A program made the position numbers and the translations under genes. From Paenibacillus wulumuqiensis (lineage in GTDB: Bacteria; Bacillota; Bacilli; Paenibacillales; Paenibacillaceae): 64,000 nt of DNA. Within the stretch, counting starts at the first letter, position 1, and the number at the start of each line of letters is the position of its first letter. Below are positions 18,208 through 28,744 of the stretch, piece by piece. The stretch is taken from positions 62,001 to 126,000 of the forward strand of contig NZ_LAQP01000016.1 of NCBI RefSeq assembly GCF_000971965.1, written 5' to 3'. The notes under the pieces were generated by a model, which worked only from the letters and a program-made list of their open reading frames with translations, was not told the DNA's origin and ran no database searches.

Positions 18208-18398
18208 TATAATCCCCTCTCGTCTTCCAGATTCATCATCCGCCGCCTGGATCACAGCAGCAGATGCACTCTTTAGAGTATTACCCGTTTGCCGGGAAAA
18301 TCACTTGGAAAAGAGGATAAAAGAATAACGGATGTGCAGAAAGCTGGAGGATGAGACCGCTTAGAGGAGCCAGCACATACGAGGAATACCCAACAAAA
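18208..18398 (-). other. Leader region of the decarboxylase gene with two small hairpins
   Basis: Two adjacent perfect hairpins, CCCG-TTTGC-CGGG (18284-18296) and ACTCT-TT-AGAGT (18268-18279), are five to six bases apart and about 70 nt upstream of the ipdC start. They do not match a riboswitch class I know. No convincing promoter was found. Confidence 0.35.
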
Positions 18399-18431
18399 AA
18401 AGCAGCTCCTTATGGATATGGAAGCTGCTTT
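18399..18431 (-). terminator. Terminator of the YpsA-like gene
   Basis: AAAGCAGCT-CC pairs with GGAAGCTGCTTT (one bulge), and seven T residues follow on the minus strand. Nothing else recognisable lies in 18432-18587. Confidence 0.75.
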
Positions 18432-18587
18432 AAATGGGAGATGCTTTTAAGAAGATGCTTTATTCTGAACAGAAAAACCACCCTGATTGATTCCCTGCAG
18501 GCTGATTCTAATCATTGCTTTCCCCTCTACATCGCCAATTAGGTTGGGTTGGATCTTTGTCCGGCTTGAGTATTTGCTCGCATATTG

Positions 18588-19190
18588 CTAGATTTCTTCA
18601 AAAGAATCGGTAACCCGCTCCTCGAAATTCTCTTCAAACTGCTCTTCCATGCGCTGTTCGTCCGCGATGGTCTGAATATCCTCCGAGCTGATGCTCATAT
18701 AACGGTAGCCGTCGGCCTGCTGCCGCTTCAACGCTTCCTCTTTGAAAAAGCGCGGGCTGCCTTCACCGGCATCCTCATCATAGACGAGCAGAATACCGTC
18801 CGTTTTGCGAAACAGCAGTTCATCTCGTGCCTTGAACTGCCAGATGCCCTGATACGGCTGGTTGCTGACAATACCGTGAAAATCAATGCCTTTCATAATC
18901 TCGTTATAATATTCCTTCTTGTCGTCACTCCACCGTTCCTCCGAATTGGCAAAGGCCGACAGGATGGACACTCTCAGCTGTGGGTACTGCTGCTTCAATT
19001 CGATCGCGACTTCACATGCCCACAGGTCCACTCCGTACTGGCCGGGCGTGATCACCCACTCCAGTCCTTCCTCGATCAGCGGGATCAGCTTGCTGCGGAG
19101 GGCCTGCTGAATGTAGACAATGCCTTCATGCTTTTGTCCGAAAATATTCAGCTCATGCGCACGATAGCCGGTGACCAGTAGATTCTTCAT
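18588..19190 (-). CDS. ypsA: YpsA/DUF1273 family SLOG-fold protein
   Basis: The 200-residue cytoplasmic protein matches the Bacillus YpsA family: MKNLLVTGYRAHELNIF at the start, then WVITPGQYGVDLWACEVAIEL and FANSEERWSDDKKEYYNEI, ending with an acidic tail. SLOG proteins bind nucleotide-derived ligands; in B. subtilis YpsA affects cell division and interferes with FtsZ when overproduced. The ATG at 19190 is selected because GGAGGAA lies nine bases upstream; the frame extends to 19337 without a better site. It is single, with its own terminator at 18399-18431. Confidence 0.88.
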   Translation of the reverse strand: MKNLLVTGYRAHELNIFGQKHEGIVYIQQALRSKLIPLIEEGLEWVITPGQYGVDLWACEVAIELKQQYPQLRVSILSAFANSEERWSDDKKEYYNEIMKGIDFHGIVSNQPYQGIWQFKARDELLFRKTDGILLVYDEDAGEGSPRFFKEEALKRQQADGYRYMSISSEDIQTIADEQRMEEQFEENFEERVTDSFEEI

Positions 19191-19342
19191 ATGCTGTATT
19201 CCTCCGCTTCCGTCATTCTTCTGTATTATCATACCACAGGCAGATACGCATCGGCAGTTAGGCATACAGGGATGGGTGGTAATGTGCAGTTCGTTGGTAA
19301 TACTGGACGGCGAACTGGAAATATGGATTTTCGGCAAAATAA

Positions 19343-19372
19343 AGAACCAGTTCGTGTATCCGAACTGGTTCT
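19343..19372 (-). terminator. Terminator of the small basic protein gene
   Basis: A 12-bp perfect stem (AGAACCAGTTCG and complement) with a 6-nt loop; on the minus strand TTTATTTT follows. Confidence 0.85.
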
Positions 19373-19398
19373 CAGGGAAAGACTGCTGTGGCAGAATA

Positions 19399-19614
19399 TT
19401 AGGTTCCCATTTTTTTGCGCTGGTTATTTACCTTTTTGGTCATCTGGCTTTTCATCTTCTGACCGCCGGTTGCAGTCTGACCGCCCGGGCCTTTGCCCTG
19501 GTTGTTTTGTTTCTTCTGAGCCAGCAGTCGTTTGGCTGCTTCGGCCTGGCTTAATTTCTTCGCCTCAACGGATGATTGCTCACCGGATGGCTGGGATGGT
19601 TGTTCTGTAGTCAA
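19399..19614 (-). CDS. Small basic low-complexity protein
   Basis: A 71-residue protein, strongly basic, rich in Gln, Lys and Gly; it ends TKKVNNQRKKMGT. A Gln/Ser-rich N-terminus (TTEQPSQPSGEQSS) is followed by a short amphipathic helix (AKKLSQAEAAKRLLAQKKQ) and a Gly-Gln linker. I chose the TTG at 19614 because GAGGTGAG precedes it by six bases; the frame opens at 19656 but without a ribosome site. It has its own terminator. Small basic Paenibacillus proteins of this kind are annotated as hypothetical; nucleic-acid binding is only a guess from charge. Confidence 0.65.
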   Translation of the reverse strand: MTTEQPSQPSGEQSSVEAKKLSQAEAAKRLLAQKKQNNQGKGPGGQTATGGQKMKSQMTKKVNNQRKKMGT

Positions 19615-19765
19615 TGTACTCACCTCAGCTAGATGATAACACACAGACCGCGGCAACTCTACAGCGACTTTTGTCTATGGGCTGTATGAATGGTATATGG
19701 ATAGCGTATAAACCAATTGGCGGTTAACGTTCTGATCATTGATAGCAACAATTTTTCGCTTCCAC

Positions 19766-20521
19766 TTACATCGCTGACGGATTCAGCAGGTATATCTCCT
19801 TGTGCTTCGGATCGAGAGCTGCGAGTATGGCTCCATGGCCGGATGGTGACATGAAGCGGCTGCGTTCGGTACCGCCGACGATCATTTCCGGGCGCAAATT
19901 GTAAGAGTGCTGGGTGTGCTGTGGCAGCTCGGCCAGCAGTGTCTGTCCCAGTTCCTGCGCGGTGAGATGATCCAGCAGCAGATCGTCAGCGACAGGCAGC
20001 TGATTATCTGTCAGCTCGGTCATCTGATGAAACTCTCCGGTTCGCTGATAATGGGTCTTGGTATACAGATAGCTGTAGATGCCTTCCGCATAACGGCGGG
20101 AGTCAAAGGTAGCAATACTGTTCAGCGCGACCTGCACGTTGGCCCCGTAATCGGCGGCGCTGATTTTCTCGTGCAGATAATACTCGCTGTTGCGGTTGAA
20201 GTCCTCGAGCAGCCAGCCATACACTTCAGAAATATTATTGTATTCGCCAAAAGCCGCCGGATCGCCCATGTACCGGTAACGTCCTTCATTATATTGGAAT
20301 CCATGAATAATATTCTCCGCACATGGGCGGGGTGACGTACAGGATAACCCATCGGTGCCCAGCAGATGAATCGTATATTCCTGCTGATCCTGTATATGCT
20401 CATGCGTGAATGACATCAGCGGCAGAAAATAACAGGATAACGCCGGATTCTCCAATACCTCGGCCGGTTCGGGATACAGTCGTACCGTTGGATTCGCGCT
20501 TGGTTGATTCAGGGAAATCAT
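19766..20521 (-). CDS. Conserved-looking protein of unknown function
   Basis: The 251-residue soluble protein has no signal peptide. Acidic and aromatic-rich, it has a central block YNNISEVYGWLLEDFNRNSEYY and a C-terminal STP-like turn PSGHGAILAALDPKHKEIYLL that looks like a ligand or nucleic-acid-binding loop, but I do not recognise the family. The start at 20521 has AAGGAG nine bases upstream; the ATG at 20527 is too close to that site. It begins 37 nt after gdh on the same strand, so the two genes are probably one transcript. Confidence 0.7.
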   Translation of the reverse strand: MISLNQPSANPTVRLYPEPAEVLENPALSCYFLPLMSFTHEHIQDQQEYTIHLLGTDGLSCTSPRPCAENIIHGFQYNEGRYRYMGDPAAFGEYNNISEVYGWLLEDFNRNSEYYLHEKISAADYGANVQVALNSIATFDSRRYAEGIYSYLYTKTHYQRTGEFHQMTELTDNQLPVADDLLLDHLTAQELGQTLLAELPQHTQHSYNLRPEMIVGGTERSRFMSPSGHGAILAALDPKHKEIYLLNPSAM

Positions 20522-20557
20522 CGTCATCCACTCCTTGTCAGCTGCAGGCATGTACGG

Positions 20558-21448
<891 letters not shown>

Positions 21449-21667
21449 TTAGCAGTATACAAAGAATCGTTACACTTAAATGCGGACGAATAAACAGCTG
21501 CAGCGTATTTAACTGTCATTATCAAAACGGTATGCGATCGCTTTTCATGATAAATGAAAGGCTGGTTGTCTTGAATCGGGAAATGCATGGAAAGGCGGTA
21601 TAAAGCAGATGGACGAGCTGCAGGCTTTTTCCAAAGATTGATCCACTCCTTGCGATACCCGCACAAC

Positions 21668-21707
21668 AAAGATGCACAGCTGCATTTATAGCGGCTGTGC
21701 ATCTTTT
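21668..21707. terminator. Terminator downstream of the SUKH gene
   Basis: A 13-bp perfect stem (AAAGATGCACAGC and complement) with a 13-nt loop lies just after the SUKH stop codon on the minus strand. Confidence 0.8.
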
Positions 21708-21712
21708 AATGG

Positions 21713-22489
21713 TTAACGTATACCGTGTTCATGCATAAACCCGAGCAGGCGATCCAGGAAACCGGATTCTTCTCCCTGCTGCTCTTCTTCGTAAAAGACA
21801 GCCACCTCTCGGCCATAGGCATAATTGAACCGTACGTATCCGTTCAGCCGCCGGTAGAAAAGCAGCCCGGCATATTCATCTGTAATGATCAGATCCGGAG
21901 GCATTGTCTCTGCACATTCATGGCAAATGGCTGTCAGATTCATATTGACTACTCCTGACGCCTCAGCTGCTGTATCGGACGCTGCATCAATCTGCTCCTG
22001 AGCGCCAAGCATCAGGAACAGGTGCTGCTTCCGCTCATTCCATGGCTCAAAGTAGTGGCTGTCTTCGGCAAGATCCAGCGGGCCATAAGCTTCCTTGATC
22101 CACTCGTTCATACACTCGATCCATGATGTACCATTACAGTTGAGCCGAGCGACCTTTTCTGAATGCCGTGGCAGCCAGATCAAAGACTCCACCGCTGGAT
22201 GCACCGCTACAAAATCCCCATCGATCGTCGTGGCGATTACTACACATTCTCCCAGCTGTTCACGGGTGATTGGGCTATGCTCATCATGCTCCCATATCTC
22301 ATAATCGACAAATTCCCGCAATTGTTCCCGGTTCGGGTATTCCACGTTCATGATGCCGCAGTAGGTCCCCTGACCATATTGCCCCATAAATTGCACATAT
22401 GCCTGAGGCAGGCTGATACTCCATTTATGCTCCAGCTGCTGCAGTTGTTCCGCTCCTGCGGTCTGCAAATGTTCGGACACGGTATACAT
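21713..22489 (-). CDS. SMI1/KNR4 (SUKH) domain protein
   Basis: The 258-residue protein begins at the ATG at 22489 (MYTVSEHLQTAG) with CAGGAGG upstream. The N-terminal half shows the SUKH pattern: an initial amphipathic helix, LEHKWSISLPQAYVQFMGQYGQGTYCGIMNV, then a strand-rich core including VVIATTIDGDFVAVH. SUKH proteins are often immunity proteins against contact-dependent toxins but also occur as lone proteins. The C-terminal half (about 175-258) has a CHEC motif (LTAICHECAETMPPDL) and a DFxF-like ending. No toxin gene is next to it, so immunity is not supported by context. Confidence 0.78.
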   Translation of the reverse strand: MYTVSEHLQTAGAEQLQQLEHKWSISLPQAYVQFMGQYGQGTYCGIMNVEYPNREQLREFVDYEIWEHDEHSPITREQLGECVVIATTIDGDFVAVHPAVESLIWLPRHSEKVARLNCNGTSWIECMNEWIKEAYGPLDLAEDSHYFEPWNERKQHLFLMLGAQEQIDAASDTAAEASGVVNMNLTAICHECAETMPPDLIITDEYAGLLFYRRLNGYVRFNYAYGREVAVFYEEEQQGEESGFLDRLLGFMHEHGIR

Positions 22490-22637
22490 ACTATGTATGA
22501 CCTCCTGATTATAAATGGGTACGTTTTTCTGTTCGCTGTGCTTTTTTGTCAAAATAAATGGATTCTGCAGTATCTCTTCAGATCTTCCTGCTTCACATCT
22601 TCTCCAATTATCTAATCATGCAATCAGGGATACATGC

Positions 22638-22675
22638 AAAAATGGCATACACATCAGTCATGTGCATACCATTTT
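22638..22675 (-). terminator. Probable terminator of aroD
   Basis: AAAATGG and ACACAT pair with ATGTG and CCATTTT over 16 positions with two mismatches. It lies about 90 nt past the aroD stop. Confidence 0.6.
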
Positions 22676-22767
22676 GTACATTTGCTTCAATTTATCGGAT
22701 TACATCGACTTAACCCATTCATCCACCCTGAAGGCAGCCCGTTATCCCGCTGCGATCTCATTTCCAC

Positions 22768-23538
22768 TTACAGCGTTGCGTGAAACAGCTTCAGCGTCTG
22801 CCGCAAATCCTCTACAGGCACCTGACCCGGTGCGGATTCATTGCGCAGGGAGCCAAATGTCAGCGCAGAACCGAATAGCTCGCCGGCAATGCGGGTAACC
22901 ATACCCTGACCGGACATGGAGATGGTAATGATCGGATGATCCGTCTGTTCGTGCATACTGCAGGTTGCATCGAGCAGAGTCAGCACATCGCTGATTTTTT
23001 GCGGCATCATTGATATTTTGGGAATATCGGCTCCAAGTTCCAGTGCCCGGTGCATACGGGACAGCAGCTCTTCCTTGGGCGGTGTCTGCTGAAAATCATG
23101 ATTGGACACAATGACATGCACATCGTTCTGATGAGCAATATCGATAAACGGACGAATACGCTCTTCATTCATAAACAATTCAATATCCACCAGATCCACC
23201 TGACCGGTGAGAGCGACCTCCTCATTCAGACGGAAATAGCTCTCCTCGTCGATCTCCCGCTCTCCACCTTCACGGCTTGTACGGAATGTAAAGATCAGCG
23301 GGCGCGAAGGAAGAATCGACCGGATACTGCCCAGTGCGGATTTTACTTTTTCGATATCATCTACATTTTCATAAAAATCCACGCGCCATTCTACTACATC
23401 CACATCTGCGGCCTGCATCGCCAACGCTTCCTGCCGGATCTCTTCCAGATTTCTGCCGATCAGAGATACACAGATTTTGGGCATGCCTTCACCGATGCTC
23501 ACATGCTTGGCAATTACGGGTTTGATTGTCTGAGCCAT
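22768..23538 (-). CDS. aroD: Type I 3-dehydroquinate dehydratase
   Basis: Third step of the shikimate pathway; dehydrates 3-dehydroquinate through a Schiff base. Sequence marks of the type I family in the 256 residues: VVEWRVDFYE with the conserved Glu/Arg, FTFRTSREGG, the catalytic His in VIVSNHDFQQTP and the Schiff-base Lys in GADIPKISMMPQ, then ITISMSGQGMVTRI. The ATG at 23538 is chosen because AAAGGAGTA lies six bases upstream; the frame reaches 23604 without a site. It is a single gene with the terminator at 22638. Confidence 0.94.
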   Translation of the reverse strand: MAQTIKPVIAKHVSIGEGMPKICVSLIGRNLEEIRQEALAMQAADVDVVEWRVDFYENVDDIEKVKSALGSIRSILPSRPLIFTFRTSREGGEREIDEESYFRLNEEVALTGQVDLVDIELFMNEERIRPFIDIAHQNDVHVIVSNHDFQQTPPKEELLSRMHRALELGADIPKISMMPQKISDVLTLLDATCSMHEQTDHPIITISMSGQGMVTRIAGELFGSALTFGSLRNESAPGQVPVEDLRQTLKLFHATL

Positions 23539-23771
23539 TTTCATTACTCCTTTGTCTAGTCTATACCAGTTGAATGAAGTATATACGGAAATTGAATTCA
23601 GCACAATTGCATCGCCTGAGTGAATGACCTATCGATCTTCACCCTGATTACCGTGTATCTTCACCTGTTCCACTACTGATCATATACCCGAACACGCAGC
23701 CGATGAAGTGACGAAATAATGGCAGACCGCCAAGTAACCTGCTCTCAGGTTCCATATTCTCACACCAGATA

Positions 23772-26700
23772 CTATTGCAGCAGTCCTGCCTGTATGCCGC
23801 GGCACATCATCAGGGATGCTTCCGCACGCGTCAGCTCTGTACGAGGCCGGAACGTGCTGTCAGGATAACCCTGCAGCAGTCCCTCGGAACTGAGTCTGCT
23901 TACCGCTGCAGCCGACCACGATGCTATAGTCTGCTGATCGTCATACAGCATCGACATATCCCTACGGCCAAGACGGGAATCGATCAAGCCTGCGAGAATC
24001 TTGGCTGCCTGTTCCCGGGTAATGATCTGATCGGGACGGAAGCGGGTGGTGCTGAATCCGTCTACGATGCCGCTGTTATAAGCAATTCGCAGCTGAGGCA
24101 CATACCAGGCATCAGGCTGCACATCCCGGAAAGAAAGCCTGCTTTGATCGGCCGCATGAACTTCTTCATCGGTATGCAGCATACGCACGAGCATTGCTGT
24201 AAATTCTGCCCGGCTGACTCCTTCATCCGGCGCAAATCGGGTACTGCTTTTGCCCCGGATCATGCCCAGTGCAGACAAATAGCGGATCGCCTGTTCTGCA
24301 AAATGGTTATGAATATCGTCAAACTCGGCAGCCACTCCCGTTCCAGTCGGGACCTGTATAGCAGCTGATCCAGCCGTATGGTCATCCTTTTTATCAACAG
24401 CCGTCATTTCTGTCACTGTAGCAGCAGTAGATGGTATCATGCCTGCTTCGTCACCGGCATTGCTGCCGTTCATTTCCATCGTTACAGGAGCCTGTGCTTC
24501 ATGAGTCGTCCGCAGACGAACCGGCACAGGAACAGAGGCTTCGCCCAGTTCATTTTCTGTCCATACGAGAAAGGAATAATTTGTCTCTGCGCGCAGGGAA
24601 GTCAGCGTAAGCCCTGTCTTGTAGCCTCTGGACAGAATTTTATTTTTGCCGGATGCAAAAACAAACTGCTCACGCTGCAGACCTGTACGAATCGCCAGTT
24701 CTGCCCCGTGTCTGTGGGCAATTGTCGCTACGGTAAAATCATTGTCCGGCAGAGTTACAAAACTGGCGACCGGATAATGTCTGCTCTCTCCACCGCTGTT
24801 GCTGGCAGTGATGGAGTAACCAGCATAACGCTTCGCGCTATCCAGCGCAGTCAGATTATAATAGGTATCCCCGCTCACTGTTGCCAGACGCTGTCCGGCC
24901 GGATCATAAATATGATACTGGCTCGCCCCCTGTACCGGATTCCAGCGAATCACCGCATGATGGGTGCTACGCTCTGCTATCCCGGTTACACGTTCCGGCT
25001 GATTCTTCCCGGCATCCGGTACCGCCTGATAGTCCAGCGAGACTGCTGCTCCCTGACCGCTGGCATTAACCGGAATCACCGCTATACGTCCCCATTCGCC
25101 AGGGGCGAGACGATTGCCGGCTTCCCTATACTCCGGCTGACGAATCTGCGCCAGCTCCGTACCGGATGAATCCATAATTGCATAATGATCCACCCCGGGC
25201 TGTGGATTCCAGGTGAGAATAATCTCGCCCGGTTCGTTATGCACTACCGTCATGCCGGTGACAGATGAGGGAAGTGTCATCGTATGACCGGTCAAAGCTG
25301 AGGAATAACCGGATTCATTGCCCGCTTGTATGGTAAAGGAATACGTCTGTCCCGGCTCCAGCTGCTCCAGTACAAAATGTCCATCCGGACGATCATACAC
25401 CTGTCCATTCAGCGTCAGCCGATAACGGTCTGCCCCATATACAGGCTCTACTGCAGCCCTGAAACCATGCTCATCCTGACCGGTTACGGATACGTTGGTC
25501 GGCTGATCCGGCAGCACTGCTTCCGTGATCTGCTGGGATGCTCCGAAGCCGCTGCTGTTGAACGCCTGTACTGTAAAATTATACGTTCGTCCGGCTGCCA
25601 GATCACTGTATGTGTAACGGGTATCCGTCGTCATTCCGACATATTCCTGATCCAGATACAGCCGGTAACCGGTCGCTCCTCTGGAGCGCTGCCATTGTAT
25701 CGTCTTGCTGTGCTGTGCAGTATCGGTGGAATGCAGCTCCTGTACACTCGCCGGAAGTGTCCATATGCCCGGCAGACTGGCAAAGTAGCCAAACCCGGTT
25801 CCATTGGACAGCGCCAGATCATAATTAAATAATGAACCGGAAGCCAGCTGTGTATCGTTGAATGTCATCATCGCTCCCGGCAAATAAGTATCTCCAGTGA
25901 CCGATTCACCATTGCGACGCAAATCTGCATAGACAGCGCCGGTAACCGTCTGCCAGTGCAGATCGATCCGATCTTCATATGCCGATACCGCCTGAAATCC
26001 AAAAGGCGAAGCAGGCAAAGACAAATAACCGACATGAATTGCCTGCCCGCTGCCACTGCTGTTGATCGCCGATACCGACACATCATACAGCGTATTCGGC
26101 ATGAGATTATGCGCTTCGGCATAGGTGGTGCCTGTTACGGTTGCTTCATAGTCACGAATGCCAGTGACCGTGTTGGTCCAGCTCATATGATAGGCTTCGG
26201 CAGAAGCAACTGGCGCAATCTGTACGGAGGCCCGGCCATAATCCCTGCCTTCAAAGGAAATCTCCACCCGCTCCGGCACAGCCGGCAGCGTAGACAGAGT
26301 CAGCGGTTCGGAATAGCTGCTGCTTCCCGAATGATTGACAGCCCTGATCCGATAGATCTGCGCGGTTCCCGCAGGCAGCCCGGTCTCTACATAACGTGTG
26401 GTCGGGTCGCTCAGCTGATACTCCCTGTTATTGGTCTCATTGATCAGCGTGTAGGTCAGTCCATCCTTCATCCCCTGACCGGGGTAATCCCAGGTCAATG
26501 CGATTTCGCCGGCGTCTATTGCCTCGGCATGAAGCACAGGTATATCCGGCAGCCGCTGGATGCGCAAGTAGTCTGTACTGGAACGGGTAGTATTGCCTGT
26601 ACGATCGGTCGCCTGAACGTGCAGATACCATTCCCCTTCTCCATTTACCGGCACATCAAATGCCGGATGATCCGGGTGAATCCATGCTCCCTGATCTGCG

Positions 26701-28505
26701 GCTGGGGGCGTAGAGTTATGCGTCAATGCATAGGATATGCCAGCAGCTTCAACACCGGATTGCTCATCGGTCACATTTACATGCACCGCCAGATCATCCT
26801 CTTGCCAATCCTGACGGGAAGGGGTAAAAGATATATCCGGTCCGGCAGTATCGATATTGCTTACCGTATAAGAGCCTGTGGTCATATTGCCAAAATGATC
26901 TACAGCCGTAAAAGGATACGTTCCGTTGCGTACCGCTTCATAGACAGCAGATGCCCCATTCACAGTCTGCTGCGGCGTAGTTATATGATGAATCCATGTT
27001 CCTGTATCACTGGCAGTCGCCTCAATTCGTACGGGAGCAGAGGTCCAGTCGGTGACGGATGGATGAAGCTGCAGCACCGGCTGGTCCTGATCATCTACAC
27101 GTATATGTACAGCTGGTGACACATTGCCTTTCTGATCCACTGCCGCGACATGCACATACGAAGCTCGGGTAGGCATCGCTGCCGACCAGCTGCTGGAAGT
27201 AGTTGTAATTGCACCGGAAGGCTGCGTGTCCGGCTGATTGTCGATCAGTATGGAGTATCCTTTGATGCCGGAAGTTACCGTCACCAGCTGATCCGTTGAG
27301 TAGCCAGTTGCTGCTTCTTTGCGCGGATAGCCTTTCAGCTTGTACGTATAAGTGGTCCCGCGGTCAACCGGAGCATTCCACGAAATATCCAGCTGCCGGG
27401 TCTGCCGGTTGGCAGCCGTATGAACATTCTGCGGCTGATCCGGTGCTGTCCGGTCGATCGCCTGTGTATCCTCGTAATCGGACAGATAACCTCTGTAGAT
27501 CGGCTGACCATCACGATACAGCTCTGCCTCGGTCGCATAGCCAAATTTGAAATCATCCAGATAAACGATACCGGGTGCTATCGTGTCAAAGATCGCATCC
27601 ATCCCCTGTTTGTCATATTCCATATCCGTATTGGTAGCGACGATGACATTTGTGCTGTACGTTTTCCAGCCTGTATCGGCATTGATCGTTCGACCGGTAA
27701 AAGCATTGTCCTCCCAGTAAGCCGACTGTACATCACTTCCCGCCGCGAAGCTGCCCTGAAAAGCGGAATCCGGATAGAGATACACCCGCTTGTTCGCCAC
27801 ATCCACACTCTGAATGTATACAATACCGATTCCATAATTGCTGGAAGCATTGGCTGCGATATGCATCAGACTGTTTTGTGCTTTGCGGCGCGAGAATTCA
27901 GCATAGAATTCATCGATATTATCCACAGTAAATGAAGTGTCTCCGGCCCGAACACTGGAAGTAAAATGCACCGGTGACTTGATCGCCGGGTAATATTGCG
28001 GGAAATGATTCAGCGGATATGTGCTTTTGCCTGGTCCACCTGCCATATAAGGCTGAATCCAGCCATTTTGCCCGATCGCTCTGGCCTTGAACGTAATCGA
28101 TAACGGGGTGCCTCGGGGAATACCGTATTTGCGTCCGAGAGACAGTCTGGAGCTGTCGGATGATGTATTCGGATACCAGTAGGCATTACCTTTGCCGGCC
28201 GTGTCCATAACTTTGAGGGAATAGCTGCCGGTATATTTATCCTCCGCAGTCTGGCTCTGCCCCCCAGCAGAATTGTCACCACCTGCATAAGTATTGAATT
28301 CGCTTGTCGACTCAAAGCCCGACTGGGTTATTACATCCGAATCAGCCATACTGACTGACCATTCCAGTCTGGCATGATCACCTACCTGCACGGCCGAAGT
28401 GAATTCCGGCGCGGATGCGGCAAGTACATGCTGATAAGGCAGCATGCCGACCAGAAGCGATGTACTTACAGCGACAGCGCCTATTTTTCTCAGTTTAAGC
28501 TTCAA
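23772..28505 (-). CDS. Giant secreted protein with fibronectin type III repeats and three C-terminal SLH domains
   Basis: The 1577-residue surface protein starts at a TTG (28505) seven bases after AAAGGAGG; a signal peptide follows (KLRKIGAVAVSTSLLVGML...VLAAS). After an N-terminal beta-rich carbohydrate-binding-like region (about 30-330) come roughly ten fibronectin type III-like repeats, each with a PxxP or W start and a Tyr-rich end (for example DISWNAPVDRGTTYTYKLK, TYSDLAAGRTYNFTVQAFN, TYSFTIQAGNESG). The last 190 residues hold three SLH motifs: FAEQAIRYLSALGMIRG, FRDVQPDAWYVPQLRIAYN and LQGYPDSTFRPRTELTRAEA. SLH domains bind pyruvylated wall polymer. No catalytic domain is evident, so it may be an adhesin or matrix scaffold. 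Confidence 0.9.
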   Translation of the reverse strand: MKLKLRKIGAVAVSTSLLVGMLPYQHVLAASAPEFTSAVQVGDHARLEWSVSMADSDVITQSGFESTSEFNTYAGGDNSAGGQSQTAEDKYTGSYSLKVMDTAGKGNAYWYPNTSSDSSRLSLGRKYGIPRGTPLSITFKARAIGQNGWIQPYMAGGPGKSTYPLNHFPQYYPAIKSPVHFTSSVRAGDTSFTVDNIDEFYAEFSRRKAQNSLMHIAANASSNYGIGIVYIQSVDVANKRVYLYPDSAFQGSFAAGSDVQSAYWEDNAFTGRTINADTGWKTYSTNVIVATNTDMEYDKQGMDAIFDTIAPGIVYLDDFKFGYATEAELYRDGQPIYRGYLSDYEDTQAIDRTAPDQPQNVHTAANRQTRQLDISWNAPVDRGTTYTYKLKGYPRKEAATGYSTDQLVTVTSGIKGYSILIDNQPDTQPSGAITTTSSSWSAAMPTRASYVHVAAVDQKGNVSPAVHIRVDDQDQPVLQLHPSVTDWTSAPVRIEATASDTGTWIHHITTPQQTVNGASAVYEAVRNGTYPFTAVDHFGNMTTGSYTVSNIDTAGPDISFTPSRQDWQEDDLAVHVNVTDEQSGVEAAGISYALTHNSTPPAADQGAWIHPDHPAFDVPVNGEGEWYLHVQATDRTGNTTRSSTDYLRIQRLPDIPVLHAEAIDAGEIALTWDYPGQGMKDGLTYTLINETNNREYQLSDPTTRYVETGLPAGTAQIYRIRAVNHSGSSSYSEPLTLSTLPAVPERVEISFEGRDYGRASVQIAPVASAEAYHMSWTNTVTGIRDYEATVTGTTYAEAHNLMPNTLYDVSVSAINSSGSGQAIHVGYLSLPASPFGFQAVSAYEDRIDLHWQTVTGAVYADLRRNGESVTGDTYLPGAMMTFNDTQLASGSLFNYDLALSNGTGFGYFASLPGIWTLPASVQELHSTDTAQHSKTIQWQRSRGATGYRLYLDQEYVGMTTDTRYTYSDLAAGRTYNFTVQAFNSSGFGASQQITEAVLPDQPTNVSVTGQDEHGFRAAVEPVYGADRYRLTLNGQVYDRPDGHFVLEQLEPGQTYSFTIQAGNESGYSSALTGHTMTLPSSVTGMTVVHNEPGEIILTWNPQPGVDHYAIMDSSGTELAQIRQPEYREAGNRLAPGEWGRIAVIPVNASGQGAAVSLDYQAVPDAGKNQPERVTGIAERSTHHAVIRWNPVQGASQYHIYDPAGQRLATVSGDTYYNLTALDSAKRYAGYSITASNSGGESRHYPVASFVTLPDNDFTVATIAHRHGAELAIRTGLQREQFVFASGKNKILSRGYKTGLTLTSLRAETNYSFLVWTENELGEASVPVPVRLRTTHEAQAPVTMEMNGSNAGDEAGMIPSTAATVTEMTAVDKKDDHTAGSAAIQVPTGTGVAAEFDDIHNHFAEQAIRYLSALGMIRGKSSTRFAPDEGVSRAEFTAMLVRMLHTDEEVHAADQSRLSFRDVQPDAWYVPQLRIAYNSGIVDGFSTTRFRPDQIITREQAAKILAGLIDSRLGRRDMSMLYDDQQTIASWSAAAVSRLSSEGLLQGYPDSTFRPRTELTRAEASLMMCRGIQAGLLQ

Positions 28506-28587
28506 TCCTGATCCTCCTTTGGAACGTTTCGGATCGGCATCCGCTGTTCCGCCAGACAGAAGCCGATTCCCGTAAGAACACAAAAAA

Positions 28588-28629
28588 AGCACCCCGCAAA
28601 AAGGAAAAATTCCTTATTGCGAGGTGCTT
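28588..28629 (-). terminator. Terminator of the potassium channel gene
   Basis: A long stem AAGCACCCCGCAAAAAGGAA with TTCCTTATTGCGAGGTGCTT (two mismatches) is followed on the minus strand by seven Ts. Confidence 0.9.
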
Positions 28630-28744
28630 CCTCACGTTCGATTCGTTTTGTCCAGTATACAACCTTAGAACCATTTCGTAAACTATTGTTTTCCCAAAAG
28701 TCCTATACATTGTTTGCCTTCCTGCTGCATACCGGTATGGAGGC

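Noticed and set aside
16978-18276. Long plus-strand frame opposite ipdC
   Set aside because: Antisense shadow of the decarboxylase; no ribosome site and no motif.
21713-22489. Toxin-immunity pair at the SUKH gene
   Set aside because: SUKH proteins are often immunity factors, but there is no polymorphic toxin or secretion gene beside it.
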